A DNA stretch of 60,000 bases from Membranipora membranacea (taxonomy: Eukaryota; Bryozoa; Gymnolaemata; Cheilostomatida; Membraniporidae), in the NCBI GenBank assembly GCA_914767715.1, contig OU612067.1, positions 33,890,162 to 33,950,161 of the forward strand. Direction: 5' to 3'. The notes beneath the pieces are model-generated. The model was not told the origin of the DNA and made no database searches. It worked only from the letters and a program-made list of their open reading frames with translations. A program made the translations under genes and the position numbers. Within the stretch, counting starts at the first letter, position 1, and each line of letters starts with the position of its first letter. Below are positions 1-9,485 of this stretch, piece by piece.

Positions 1-460
1 AGAGTTTAAGCGCTTAAACTAGTAAGTAGACAACAAGTAATAATTTACAAATGTGCAGATTAAATATTGCCATGACGATGATCGCAATAAGAGAGAGACT
101 CCAAAACATGCAACAATAATCAAAAGACTTATATACATATTAATTTGAGAATATTAGAGTTATGGGTCATTTTCAACGAGTTAACAGAAAAATATAACAG
201 TAAAGAAAGTTTTGATGATGTCTGCTACCTCTGGATTGAAAGTTTCAATGAAAAATGAGAAGTTCCTGCGCAATTCAAACTAAGGGAAAAGTTTTTTATA
301 CATATATTTTGGTGCTATTCTATTTATGTCAATGTACCAAATGACCACTTGGCAAACAGCAGACAAAAACTCTTCATTAATGAATAAATGTATCATAAAG
401 ATGAGGGATTGATCTAGTGAGTAGTAATCATGCATGATACTGATATGATGTCTGTTTCAG
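1..460. other. intron-like sequence, no exon found
   Basis: The window opens inside copy 1 of the receptor gene. The exon at 461 starts in phase 1, so an earlier exon must lie to the left, but I find no homologue here of the exon that precedes it in copy 2 (34160-34334). The segment is AT-rich and non-coding, and ends in a good 3' splice site (pyrimidine tract then CAG at 458-460). Confidence 0.6.
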
Positions 461-993
461 CTCCCTCTAAGCCACGAAATCTAGCTTTTGGAGCGCCTTC
501 TGAGGTTCAAGAATCTGGAAGACAGAGATGGAGGTACACTGTGACATGGATAGTAAGTCTTCCTAGTGTAGTGTCACTTTGTTCTTTCTTTTAGTTGGTG
601 AGGAACATAACTTGCCTGTTCTTAATAAATCAAACGACAAATTCAGCACACAGACATTTTTAGTATCTAAGTAAACGAGTTTAATATTCAAGACAGTAAG
701 AACACATGCATTCAAATTACCAAATCTATTTCTTGATTGATTTACTGAATTTCAGAACTCAGCGTCAATCAACTGTGGCTCCTGGCGCACAGGGACATAT
801 AAGAAAGCATATGAGACAAACTTCCCTAACATGACAGCTAACGCTGCACAAAGAGGCCATGCAACCCAGAACTACAGATCAAGAGATGTGTATGCGGATG
901 GTAATACAGAAATATCATTCTATATAAGAGCTTGTAATAACCTGGACCTCTGCTCAGAATATGAAGTTCTCACCATCGCAACTCCACCCTTAC
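461..993 (+). CDS. copy 1 FN3 domain (equivalent to FN3-4 of copy 2), two exons
   Basis: Exons 461-552 and 756-993 are joined by a phase-0 intron and bounded by phase-1 introns. The first half carries the FN3 core Trp (YTVTW); the second half has the late strands with a C-x6-C pair (ACNNLDLC) near the end. The exon lengths, 92 and 238, are identical to those of the homologous exons 34602-34693 and 34857-35094. Intact. Confidence 0.85.
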
Positions 994-1133
994 GTAAGTT
1001 TAAAACTTATCACTCAATCAAAGTATCAACAATCTAGTCTGATTTTCAAATTGAACTAAAGCTTTTCCTACAAAATGGCATAACATCTAACAGCAAATGT
1101 ATTTCCATTTCATGTAAACTCAATTGTCTCTAG

Positions 1134-1555
1134 GTCCTCAGGTTGGCCCCAGAAATACCAGAATTACTCCATTGAATGGTAGCTGTGTTCAGGTGGATTG
1201 GGATCCACCTCAATATCCTAATGATGAAAACCTACGTTATCAGGTTAGTTAGCCCTCAGAACCGATTTATATAATCATACTGCATTAATGAAGCGAATGA
1301 ACAATAAATTATTCAAAACATTGCTAAGATCAACAGATTGAATGATCATTTTAAGCCTTCCAATCCACATACATTATGCATCCATGTTTCAGTATGAATG
1401 CACCAATGGTAGTCTCTTAGACCAAACATCATCCACCAGAAAAGGATACTTCTGTGGATATAAACCTTATGAAAATGTTAGCTGTACTGTTAGAGCAGTA
1501 AACAGTGCAGGTGTGAGCAACGACAGCAGTTCACATGGAAGATCTGGTTGTGCAA
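1134..1555 (+). CDS. copy 1 FN3 domain (equivalent to FN3-5), two exons
   Basis: Exons 1134-1243 and 1393-1555 (110 and 163 nt, the same as in copy 2). The first contains the FN3 signature W-D-P-P (VDWDPPQYP) and the second ends with the typical A-V-N-x-x-G-V-S late-strand motif (RAVNSAGVS). Cysteines flank the core in both halves, suggesting a disulphide-stabilised FN3. Potential N-glycosylation sites include NVS and NDS. Intact. Confidence 0.88.
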
Positions 1556-1985
1556 GTGAGTCTGGTAGTTGAGTAATTGAATGATTCAAATATGGACACA
1601 TACAGAGGTACACTGATCATGTCAAAACGTTTTTGCAGAGGTTTTGTTCAAAAAAGTTCTTAAAAATAGAACTATGACAGTTATAAATATTTTATAATTG
1701 ATCACCATTAAATCATCAATACATAATAATTTAATGTAATCAGATAAATAGAGTTAAATGTAACAAAGATCTAAAGAAAGAAAGTACTGTCATCATGAGT
1801 TTATCCATCTGTCAAATAAGACCAAATGTCTTAGATTTTCTAAGGAGTTAAAAAACCTCAATATCCTACTGATACACATACGCATTGAATCGGAATGGTT
1901 CGTTTTAGGTGGTGTCGGAATCAATAATGACAATAAATTAAACTTATTAGCTCCTCCCAACTTATGTTTTCAATCTTTTATTCAG

Positions 1986-2492
1986 AACCTCAATTGATTG
2001 GGAGGCTAACTGATTTTCTTACTGATGATATTTCTGATGGAAAGAGAAAACTCCGTCTGAATATAACACAGCCGGTGAGTATAAAACTCAATTTAGACAC
2101 AACTTGGAGTATCAGTTTAATACTTAGCACCGCATCTATTTTTGTTAAAATAGACAGCTTCTCCAATCTGTTCAAGCGAATGGGTGAATAGGGGGAAAGT
2201 TGGGCTGTAACTAAAGAGGCAAAATGTGATTTACATTTGTTTTGTATAAGTATGCAGAATTCACTGCTGGATTTATCAAGATTAACTTCATTTTGACCAT
2301 AGGCTGTCAAAGCAAATTGTGAGTCAATCCACAACATATCATTCCTGGTTGGTGGCAGAAATCTAAGTGCGGAGAACCTCCATACCATCAATGATCTTGA
2401 GGCAGTGACCTCCTATGATGTTGAAGTGATGATTACTAACAATGCAGGATTTCAGACTATGATAACGGGATACTACACTACAGGGGAATTGA
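1986..2492 (+). CDS. copy 1 FN3 domain (equivalent to FN3-6), two exons
   Basis: Exons 1986-2074 and 2303-2492 (89 and 190 nt, as in copy 2) with good splice sites. The sequence has the late FN3 pattern of alternating hydrophobics ending in N-N-A-G, but the early-strand Trp and Pro-Pro motif is poor, so this is a divergent FN3 assigned by position, length, phase and homology. Intact. Confidence 0.72.
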
Positions 2493-2748
2493 GTGAGTAA
2501 TCTATGAATCAGAACTCTGGTATGATTTGATAAGGTATGTGATATTTAAAAGATCAGCTATTTATTGGACTAACACTGTGAAACTCTATGTACCTCAAAT
2601 ATAGAAATGATTTATGAGATTATATTTTGTGAGAAAATCATATAAGGAATCAAAGTTGAATTTTGAATAGTTTTTTCTGAATCTTCACATCCACTGCTAG
2701 GCAGATGCTAGTTACATATTGTCACATGGTACATAATTCATGTTGCAG

Positions 2749-3253
2749 GACCAGAAGGTGATCCAATAGTAGAAATATCCTCTGATACCAGTTGTGTTTA
2801 TTTAAAACTGGCGCCTCCCAGCAAGAGTAACGGAGTGATCACACACTACACAGTAAATATTATAATTGGACTAAGCTATAGAGTAGTTTCCCAGTATGCA
2901 TTTAGTTCTGAAATATGAAACAATATTGTACAATTTCAACTTTATGGAAGGTATGGAAAAAAGTCCTTTGATGCTGATGGCACAATGAATAGTATAGAAG
3001 TTGAGCAGGTCATACTTCCGTACCATGTTTTAGCATGTAAATTACCGACAATTTTAGTATTCCTGTGGTTATCCTGATGGAAACTCTGATGCTCTACAAC
3101 TTAATACTTTCAATGCTTCTGAGCAATCTACTAGTGCTGAACCGATGATCTGTAACTTCACATCAGCTTCACTGATAGAATGCAAGGTTACTGCTGCAAA
3201 CAGTGTCGGCTCAAGCCCTAGTATATCGGTATATGGATATACTCAAGTCAGGG
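2749..3253 (+). CDS. copy 1 FN3 domain (equivalent to FN3-7), two exons
   Basis: Exons 2749-2852 and 3058-3253 with phase borders 1-0-1. The first half ends with an A-P-P-S-x-S-N-G-V-I-T-x-Y pattern, classic for the B-C loop of FN3; the second ends with V-T-A-A-N-S-V-G-S-S. The second exon is 196 nt against 190 nt in copy 2, a two-codon in-frame difference. Intact. Confidence 0.85.
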
Positions 3254-3551
3254 GTAAGATTGTAATATAAATTAGTCATCGATGGATTGAAGACAGGATA
3301 ATCAGAGAGCCTATTGAATATAAGATGAGGAAACTGCATGCTCATTAAACCAACCATAGATGTTTAATATCTAATTTGAGGCATAGAGATTCTAAATAAG
3401 ACATCCATTAGGCTCTCAGCTTATTACTCTAGTACTTTATGCCAAATGATTTGAAATGAGTAGGAAACCAGAATACATTTTACCGCAATGCAGCCACGCA
3501 ACCTAACCTTTTTTGTACTTTCCCCTTTTTACTTATTGCTTCTTGTTGCAG

Positions 3552-4530
3552 TGCCTGCAGGTATTATTCAACCCTCCATCTCAATATTTGGTCTGGTGGT
3601 TAATCTAACAATATCAGAAGTGATACCAGAAGAACCTGGAGTCAATATTAGGTGAGTCAAATTGATCCTAGTTCCATATTTTGAACTTAGGTCACAAATC
3701 GAAACAGTCACCAAATTAATATTATCAGTTATCAGTTGTAAAACCAATCATATAACAGACAATACAGAAGAAACAGGCTCTACAGATCATATAAGATATC
3801 GAAACTGTGTAAAATTGTTTGCAAATTCCAAAAGTTTTTGAGTTACATGATTTTTAAAACTTCGATATCTTATTGGCTTTGCTGCTTGTATGTCAATGGG
3901 AGAGGTTTTCGCCGATGATGAATCTATTCATCATAATCAAAGCTGTCTCTTTTGTACTTATCTTTGATAACTCATGTTGCAGCATCTACAGGGTTATCTT
4001 ATATAAAGGAGACCGTTTCAAGCTGGATGAACTTTCCTTGGAAGCAGCCTGCTAAAAAAGCCATGAATACAACTTTTCATATGCGGATCAGCTTGGCCTT
4101 CCCTGCTATGTCGCTGCAGAATTAACCCCTTTTAATGGATCTTTCAGCATGGAAATTGGTGATGGGTTAGAATACAATGGATTTTTGAATGCTCCTCTTG
4201 AACAAGGGATAAACTACATCGTTACTGTTGCAGCCATTTCCACACCAAAGGTACAGTTATAACTTCCACGATCGGTGAATTAAGAATATAAAAAAACACA
4301 GCAATACAGCAGCCCTATGAAGAAAAACCTGTAAATGTGCCCGAGCTGATATCTATGATCTCAGAATTCTTGTCTCGATATAGAAAACATGGCACTACCC
4401 ACATCTCATCCATACAAAAACATAGACGTATTCAGTGATGATATGAGAATCATGTAGTTCAATGGTTGTTATTTGTTTTTTGATGACCGGTATGAACTCA
4501 CAACCTATCTAAAACCACAGAAATTCACAG
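3552..4530 (+). pseudogene. copy 1 membrane-proximal FN3 domain, broken (stop codon and lost acceptor)
   Basis: Exons 3552-3651, 3983-4250 and the remnant 4482-4530 correspond to 37894-37993, 38308-38575 and 38809-38860 of copy 2. Exon 3983-4250 is the same length (268 nt) but has TAA at 4053-4055 in the frame fixed by the phase-2 intron. Upstream of 4482 the TAG and next codon seen in copy 2 at 38806-38811 are missing, leaving a T-run joined directly to coding sequence. The donor after 4530 is kept. The frame after the stop remains open and conserved, so the damage looks recent. The whole domain is bounded by phase-1 introns, so skipping its three exons would keep the frame. Confidence 0.85.
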
Positions 4531-4748
4531 GTTTGTACCAGTAGACAGACAGGCGGTGTTTTCTTGTCTGTATTGAGTAAGCTGCATATATCACAGACCT
4601 TTGATTGCCAGCAATACAATGCATAAAAATGATGGTCAGCCTGGCCATTTATAAGAATAATTAGCGAAATCGCTAAATGTTATTGAGCTTAATTAATCTG
4701 CTGGGAAGACGATAGTTTTGAAATTTTCATGCTCATCTTATTTTATAG

Positions 4749-4961
4749 GCGTTCAAACAGTATGTAGCAGCCCTCCGGTGATTTCAAATGCTGACATACT
4801 TGGTGATGCGACATCAAGAGAAGAGGGCTCCACATTTTTTTATCGCTGTCAAGATAGTTTTATATCGTCAGGAGAAGGGATCTTTACTTGTAAGAGAACA
4901 GAGAATGGCTTTTCTTGGGTCGGTCAAAACCTTGCCTGTAAATCTGGAAATACAAGTACAG
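4749..4961 (+). CDS. copy 1 sushi/CCP domain exon
   Basis: One 213-nt exon, phase 1 at both ends, as usual for shuffled sushi modules. Four cysteines fall in CCP order: C-x-x-P-P near the start, Y-R-C, F-T-C, and a final C after the Trp (FSWVG). The loop motif G-D-A-T-S-R-E-E-G-S-T fits the E-G-S pattern before the second Cys. The domain is about 70 residues, slightly longer than a typical 55-65. Nearly identical to 39044-39256. It is intact but lies after the stop codon at 4053. Confidence 0.92.
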
Positions 4962-5166
4962 GTGAGTAGGTATGGACTGGGCAACGTTTAACAGGCTTTA
5001 AATGATGAATTGGCAGCACTCATTCTAGCCTGGAACTATCTGGGTGGTAATGAATATACTCCTTCATCATCTAGCCATATAGCAAAGGTGTTATAAGATT
5101 CAGAAACATAGGGCCATCTAAATTTGTTGACTTTCAATGAATTTAGACCTATGATTGTGTAACAAG

Positions 5167-5581
5167 CAGGGGCGTATATTCTAAAAATTTTCACTCACTG
5201 ACTTTTTAGAGATGAGCATAATGATCGGGCGCAGCCCGATCCACACGCCGTAGGCGTGGCGGGGAGGGTGTGGGAGGGGCGCTTAAGCGCCCTGCCACCA
5301 CGGAAATTTTTGCATATCGGTAGCAAAATAGTGCAAGCAGAGAGGTATTTCAATAGCTCACTGACCTGTTGGGTACTTTCAGAAAACAACTCAATAGCAG
5401 TAGAAGATTACGGTAAAAATGCTCCAGTTATAAAGCACCCATTTGAAAAAAAACTGACCATGATGGGATTCAAACCCACAACAATCTGATTGACAGTGAT
5501 TTTTAAGCAGACGCTCTACACACTGAGCTATTCAGCCACTCACGGAAATCCGTGGGCCGTGAGTGCTAATATACGCCACTG
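5167..5581. mobile_element. hAT-like non-autonomous transposon (MITE), 415 bp, in copy 1 intron
   Basis: The ends form an imperfect terminal inverted repeat: CAGGGGCGTATATT on the left, CAGTGGCGTATATT read inward from the right. It is flanked by 8-bp direct repeats GTAACAAG (5159-5166 and 5582-5589). The homologous intron of copy 2 (near 39445-39470) has the flanks without the insert, an independent empty site. CAG-G/T-GGCG ends with an 8-bp duplication are the hallmark of hAT elements. The left third holds several short GC-rich hairpins (5223-5241, 5243-5257, about 5277-5292), and the right third holds a tRNA-like sequence. No transposase is encoded. Confidence 0.88.
5456..5539 (-). repeat. 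tRNA-like (SINE-type) sequence inside the hAT-like element
   Basis: Read on the minus strand this begins TGGCTGAATAGCTCAG, with an A-box-like stretch TAGCTCAGTGTGTAGAGCG, and ends with a B-box-like GGGTTTGAATCCC (complement of 5464-5476). Both Pol III internal promoter boxes are therefore present at roughly tRNA spacing. The variable middle is A-rich and I cannot fold a convincing anticodon arm, so this is probably a tRNA-derived SINE head captured by the element rather than a working tRNA. Confidence 0.65.
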
Positions 5582-5944
5582 GTAACAAGTAAGCAAAACT
5601 CTAGGTGTTCCCACTCCTCTCGCACTAATTATAATCTAAGATGGAAATTGAAACTTCAAGCTCAGTCGGTTTTACCTTTTACACATTCAACCATTGCCAA
5701 TTTGGTTATGAAACCTAACTGAGTTTCAAATGATTAACAATGACTATACTATCACTGAAAAATCTCTCCGATGTTAATCAATGACAATCTTGTGTCTTAC
5801 AAAGTCAGTCTGTCTGTTAATGCACTTACACACCATGAAGAAGCGCAAGATGTGTTCACACATTGAATGACCGCGAGATAGGTTTTCATATTAAATATCA
5901 CATATTACATATTATTCAACATTATAACAATATGTTCTTAACAG

Positions 5945-6288
5945 GTGTTATCGTTGGCAGTGCAGTACCTGTAATAGTTATTCTGTTCGTCTTGATGATT
6001 CTCCTGATAATTTTCCTGAGAAGGCAGAGAAGTACATTGGCGAACAATGCAGAACTTACAGAAAGCAGACAAGCGGATAGACCACCTACCTACATGGAGG
6101 TCGAGCTTCATACTTCATCTGCTGGTCAGTGTATCACAGAATATAAAGAGGTCCACAGATTACCTGTGATTGTATCTAAAAGTTGGGAGCCAGAATATGA
6201 GAACAGTCAAACCATGAATCCATATGAGTCATATGATGCAAAAACTGAGAGTGAAGGAGCAGATCATCTGTATGAAGGCTTGCAGTAA
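5945..6288 (+). CDS. copy 1 transmembrane segment and cytoplasmic tail, last coding exon
   Basis: The exon starts in phase 1 after ACAG and ends with TAA at 6286-6288. It encodes an uninterrupted hydrophobic run of about 24 residues, the stop-transfer sequence RRQR, then a tail of about 85 residues. The tail contains PPTYMEV, TEYKEV, PEYENS, NPYESY and HLYEGL, each with a tyrosine in an acidic setting. YEN fits the Grb2-type SH2 pattern YxN, and PPTY fits a PPxY WW-domain ligand. All these sites have a counterpart in copy 2, arguing for selection until recently. It lies after the nonsense codon of this copy. Confidence 0.9.
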
Positions 6289-9200
6289 TAACTTCTTTTG
6301 AACAGGGCATTCAGAAACTGTGTATGAGCTGAATTACAGCAGTTTTTTTTTCATAACAAATATTTTCATATACACATAATTTGTGGACCCAAAGTTGTCG
6401 GCCCGAAAGAAAATAGTGGACAACTCTGAGTTTCAAGGCAAGGAAGTAAAAACGAATTAAACTATATCCTCAACTATTATTCTGTTTGAGACAATAGTGA
6501 TGCCTTTGAATGATTGCTTTATCTAACAAACCCAAACTTAGCTGATGTCATAACTTCTCTCATGGATAAAATATTATGTGTTAACCATCATATTTTATGA
6601 ATACATAATAATCTTGACCAGCCTATTGAAATAAGAAAGCTATTTTCTGCTGCTCTGCACTAATCCTTTCTTGATGAAAATCGCCGTAAGAATAGATCCC
6701 TTATATACTCAGGTCTGGTGACCTTGATTCTCCTTTCTATCTTTTGTTTTTTATTAACAATCAAATTCGTATTGCTACAATTAAAATGGACACTTCCTTA
6801 ATACTGCCTGGTGTTGTACTAACCTTATCAGATATACTGACTCGGTGTGTGCTGTTTGCTTGTATACGCATATATTATTTATATGGAAAAAAATGTATGT
6901 GTAGACTTCGTATTTTGCTGACTATCACTGATCGTCTCCCTTGTCAGGAATGAGCAATGCATAGAAGCTGAAACAACATAGGTATTCCTGTAAAGTTTTA
7001 GATAATGCCATCCACCCACTATTAAATAGATTTATTTTTAATGACACCACACTGACATCTTCTTGCACACTCAGAAGTTTTTCCGATGCAAGTTGAAAGA
7101 CTGTTAGTACCATTTTTGCCAAGAGCATCCTGTGATGCATTTTTGTATGCGGATGGTTGTCTGTCAACAACCACATAACCAATGTTAATGATTCTTAATA
7201 GTAAATTAATAGCAGCAAAAATGGATGTTCTATAACCTCATGAGAGCCGATCCGACAAGCATACTTCTTAGGCTTGTAGAAAAGGTTTTGTCAACAGAGT
7301 AAAAATATTATGTGAACCAAGCTCAAGTTAAACTTGTTTGACAATCATAAAACGCATTAACACTACTGCGGCCACAGCTGTAATAAGACTCCTATATTTC
7401 TGTTGTTAAGTATTCAAATTTTTAAACAAAATGATTATTACCTAATGTAATAAATCAATTGAAACACTAATATTGATTCTTATCAGCAGCAAACTACTAC
7501 AATGAAAACTATGCAAAGAGGAAGCTGCAATTTGAAGGTCTATGGAATGTCCTAGAGAACATTTGAATGTTTTTCTCTCCTTGCGATATTTGTTAAAATC
7601 TTTACAATGAGAAAAGTTCAGCCTTTTGATGGGTGCAATTCAATGTTGATGAATAATATTTTCACTGCATACATTTATTGATGCTCATATGAATGAAACA
7701 AATTATTCAATTATCATTCCTTTCAGATATGATAGTGGTTTTAATCAGGTTTTTTTGTATGTTTGAACTGAAAGAGGAAGTTGGTTCAGCATCACAACAT
7801 AATATTATCACATCAGCGTAGCAGGCTTAATATACTGTGATGGACAGAGAAAGAAAGAACATGATGTGATGCTACTTTCAAGCTACTGATACTTAGTGTT
7901 CAGGTATGTTGACTCTTGTATTATATTCTGCCAACAATCCTTGAACAAATTATCTTTACTTATAGGTACTGCATTCACTTTGATAGCTCACATCCTTCGG
8001 AAGCATTTTATTATACAAAGCATAACAAGCCTGATTTGAGGTACAGTAAGTAGCTCCGCTTACCTGCTGTTTGCAATTCCTTACACCTCTTAATGAATAG
8101 ACTTACGCTTTTAAAGGGTTTTGAAAATACGCTTTGCATTGTCAAGTAGGAAAACGCAATCACTACACTCGAATTGCGGGTTTTGACTGAATATGTTGTA
8201 TCAGAGTATAAAATGTTCACCCTCCTCTTTGTACCAATTGTTAATTAAAGTCTGTGTCAAATTGGAAGATGGTATGATTGTGTAAGCCAAGCCTGCAACT
8301 CATGGGTATCATCAGGAGTTTGAGACTCCCATGATGAGATTAGATTGAGTAACAATGAGTTTTGTGGCTCCAATAGGAAGATACTTTTATGGCCAATAGT
8401 TTGAGGGTTATCAAAAGGTTTTGTGAAGAAACCAAAGGCGATTAGCTATCAAAAAGGGATGTGAAGCTTGAAATCCAACTGCTATGAGAATAAGGAAATC
8501 TGTATAACTTATTCATTTTATATGTATATTTCCTAGCAGATGGTAATATGAAACAACATTCAATTTGTTGACAGTCTGCGTTCAGGTACGATGACACACA
8601 ATTTTCAGTTGCCAGTGGGGCTACAAAACTACTAGAAAAGATCAGATTACTGTCACGGCACTATCTCTTGAATACTTTGATTGGGCAATCAGAACTTTGG
8701 CTGCAAAATCTTTACATTTGTGTATTGAACAATTTTTACAAGCATTTAGTACTCATGAGATAAGAATGTGGTAATGGACCCATTATCAGCTCTCTTGTAA
8801 GTAAATGACCATGACTCCACACAAAACAGCTCTAAATTTGTTCTCCAGTGGATACACCCAATACCCAACAAATAGCTGTTTTGGGAAGTTCAAGGCTAAT
8901 ATTAGGGGTTACGAGACCGTGGAGAGGGGGTTGAGTCTTTCCAGAGGAGGTGTCAGTTTGTCAAGAGGGGTTGTGGCAAAGTTATTTGGGGCTCTGAAAT
9001 TGTCATAAGAGTTTGCGAGGCTATCACCGGTGGCTTTGATGCAGTCATTTGGGGTTGCGAGGCTGAGGATCGTAAAATTATTTGCACATGAGACATACCT
9101 TTTGTATCATTAATATTATTAATTAATATCTCGAAATGACGAGTTTACTGCCCACTTTCACCAAAATTTAATCTGTAGCCCGCCAATTATGTGGCTTCTG

Positions 9201-9430
9201 AAGGCAGGCCAGCCTGTTCTTATGTTGTACTTTTGATTTTCATTGATATCTGAATGCGCATATGACAAAACATTGTTATGATTTAACTGTTGATGTTTGG
9301 TAGTATAACCGGGCCTAAATATATGTAAGCGGGAGAACTTATTTTGAGAATGATCGTATGAATGATATATTATCTTTTCTATATTCTATATTTCAATTGC
9401 TATTAAAGATCATCAGTTGGAGGATCAATC
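6289..9430. repeat. 3' flank of copy 1 and upstream region of copy 2 (duplicated spacer)
   Basis: This 3.1-kb spacer matches 40156-42437 plus 46754-47571 downstream of copy 2, in order and orientation, so the tandem duplication unit is gene plus spacer. I see no convincing gene. A 67-codon ORF at 8805-9008 has a same-length counterpart at 46903-47106, but amino acids change freely between the two, so it is probably non-coding. The promoter of copy 2 should lie near the right end; a TATA-like CTAAATATATG stretch is near 9313-9323, about 110 bp before the ATG. Confidence 0.75.
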
Positions 9431-9485
9431 ATGTCATATCATGCAGCAATCTGTATCGCATATCTGTTGGCGTATGTGAAACAAG
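9431..9485 (+). CDS. copy 2 exon 1: start codon and signal peptide
   Basis: The ATG at 9431 opens an 18-codon leader rich in Ala, Ile, Leu and Tyr ending in VKQ, then a phase-1 donor (G|GTATGT). A short leader split from the first domain by a phase-1 intron is typical of secreted modular proteins. The same first bases recur at 47568-47574 ahead of copy 3, where an insertion interrupts them. Confidence 0.8.

Larger units (their letters stand above)
461..6288 (+). pseudogene. modular receptor copy 1 (3' part of gene; damaged in last FN3 domain)
   Basis: This is the 3' part of a paralogue of the gene at 9431-40155. Thirteen exon segments align one-to-one with copy 2: 461-552, 756-993, 1134-1243, 1393-1555, 1986-2074, 2303-2492, 2749-2852, 3058-3253, 3552-3651, 3983-4250, about 4482-4530, 4749-4961 and 5945-6288. 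All but one have AG/GT borders, and phases alternate 1,0,1,0 as in copy 2. They encode five FN3-type domains, a sushi domain, a transmembrane helix and a tyrosine-rich tail. Two lesions are visible: a TAA at 4053-4055 in frame in exon 3983-4250, where copy 2 reads Asp-Arg, and loss of the splice acceptor before 4482. Everything else is open and well conserved, so this may be a recent pseudogene, a truncated secreted form, or a gene that skips the damaged exons. The 5' part is outside the window. Confidence 0.8.

Noticed and set aside
1990-2391. 133-codon minus-strand ORF overlapping copy 1 exons
   Set aside because: Shadow of exons 1986-2074 and 2303-2492 plus the intron; the + strand model is supported by homology and splice phases. 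The same applies to 36127-36624 and 40001-40447.
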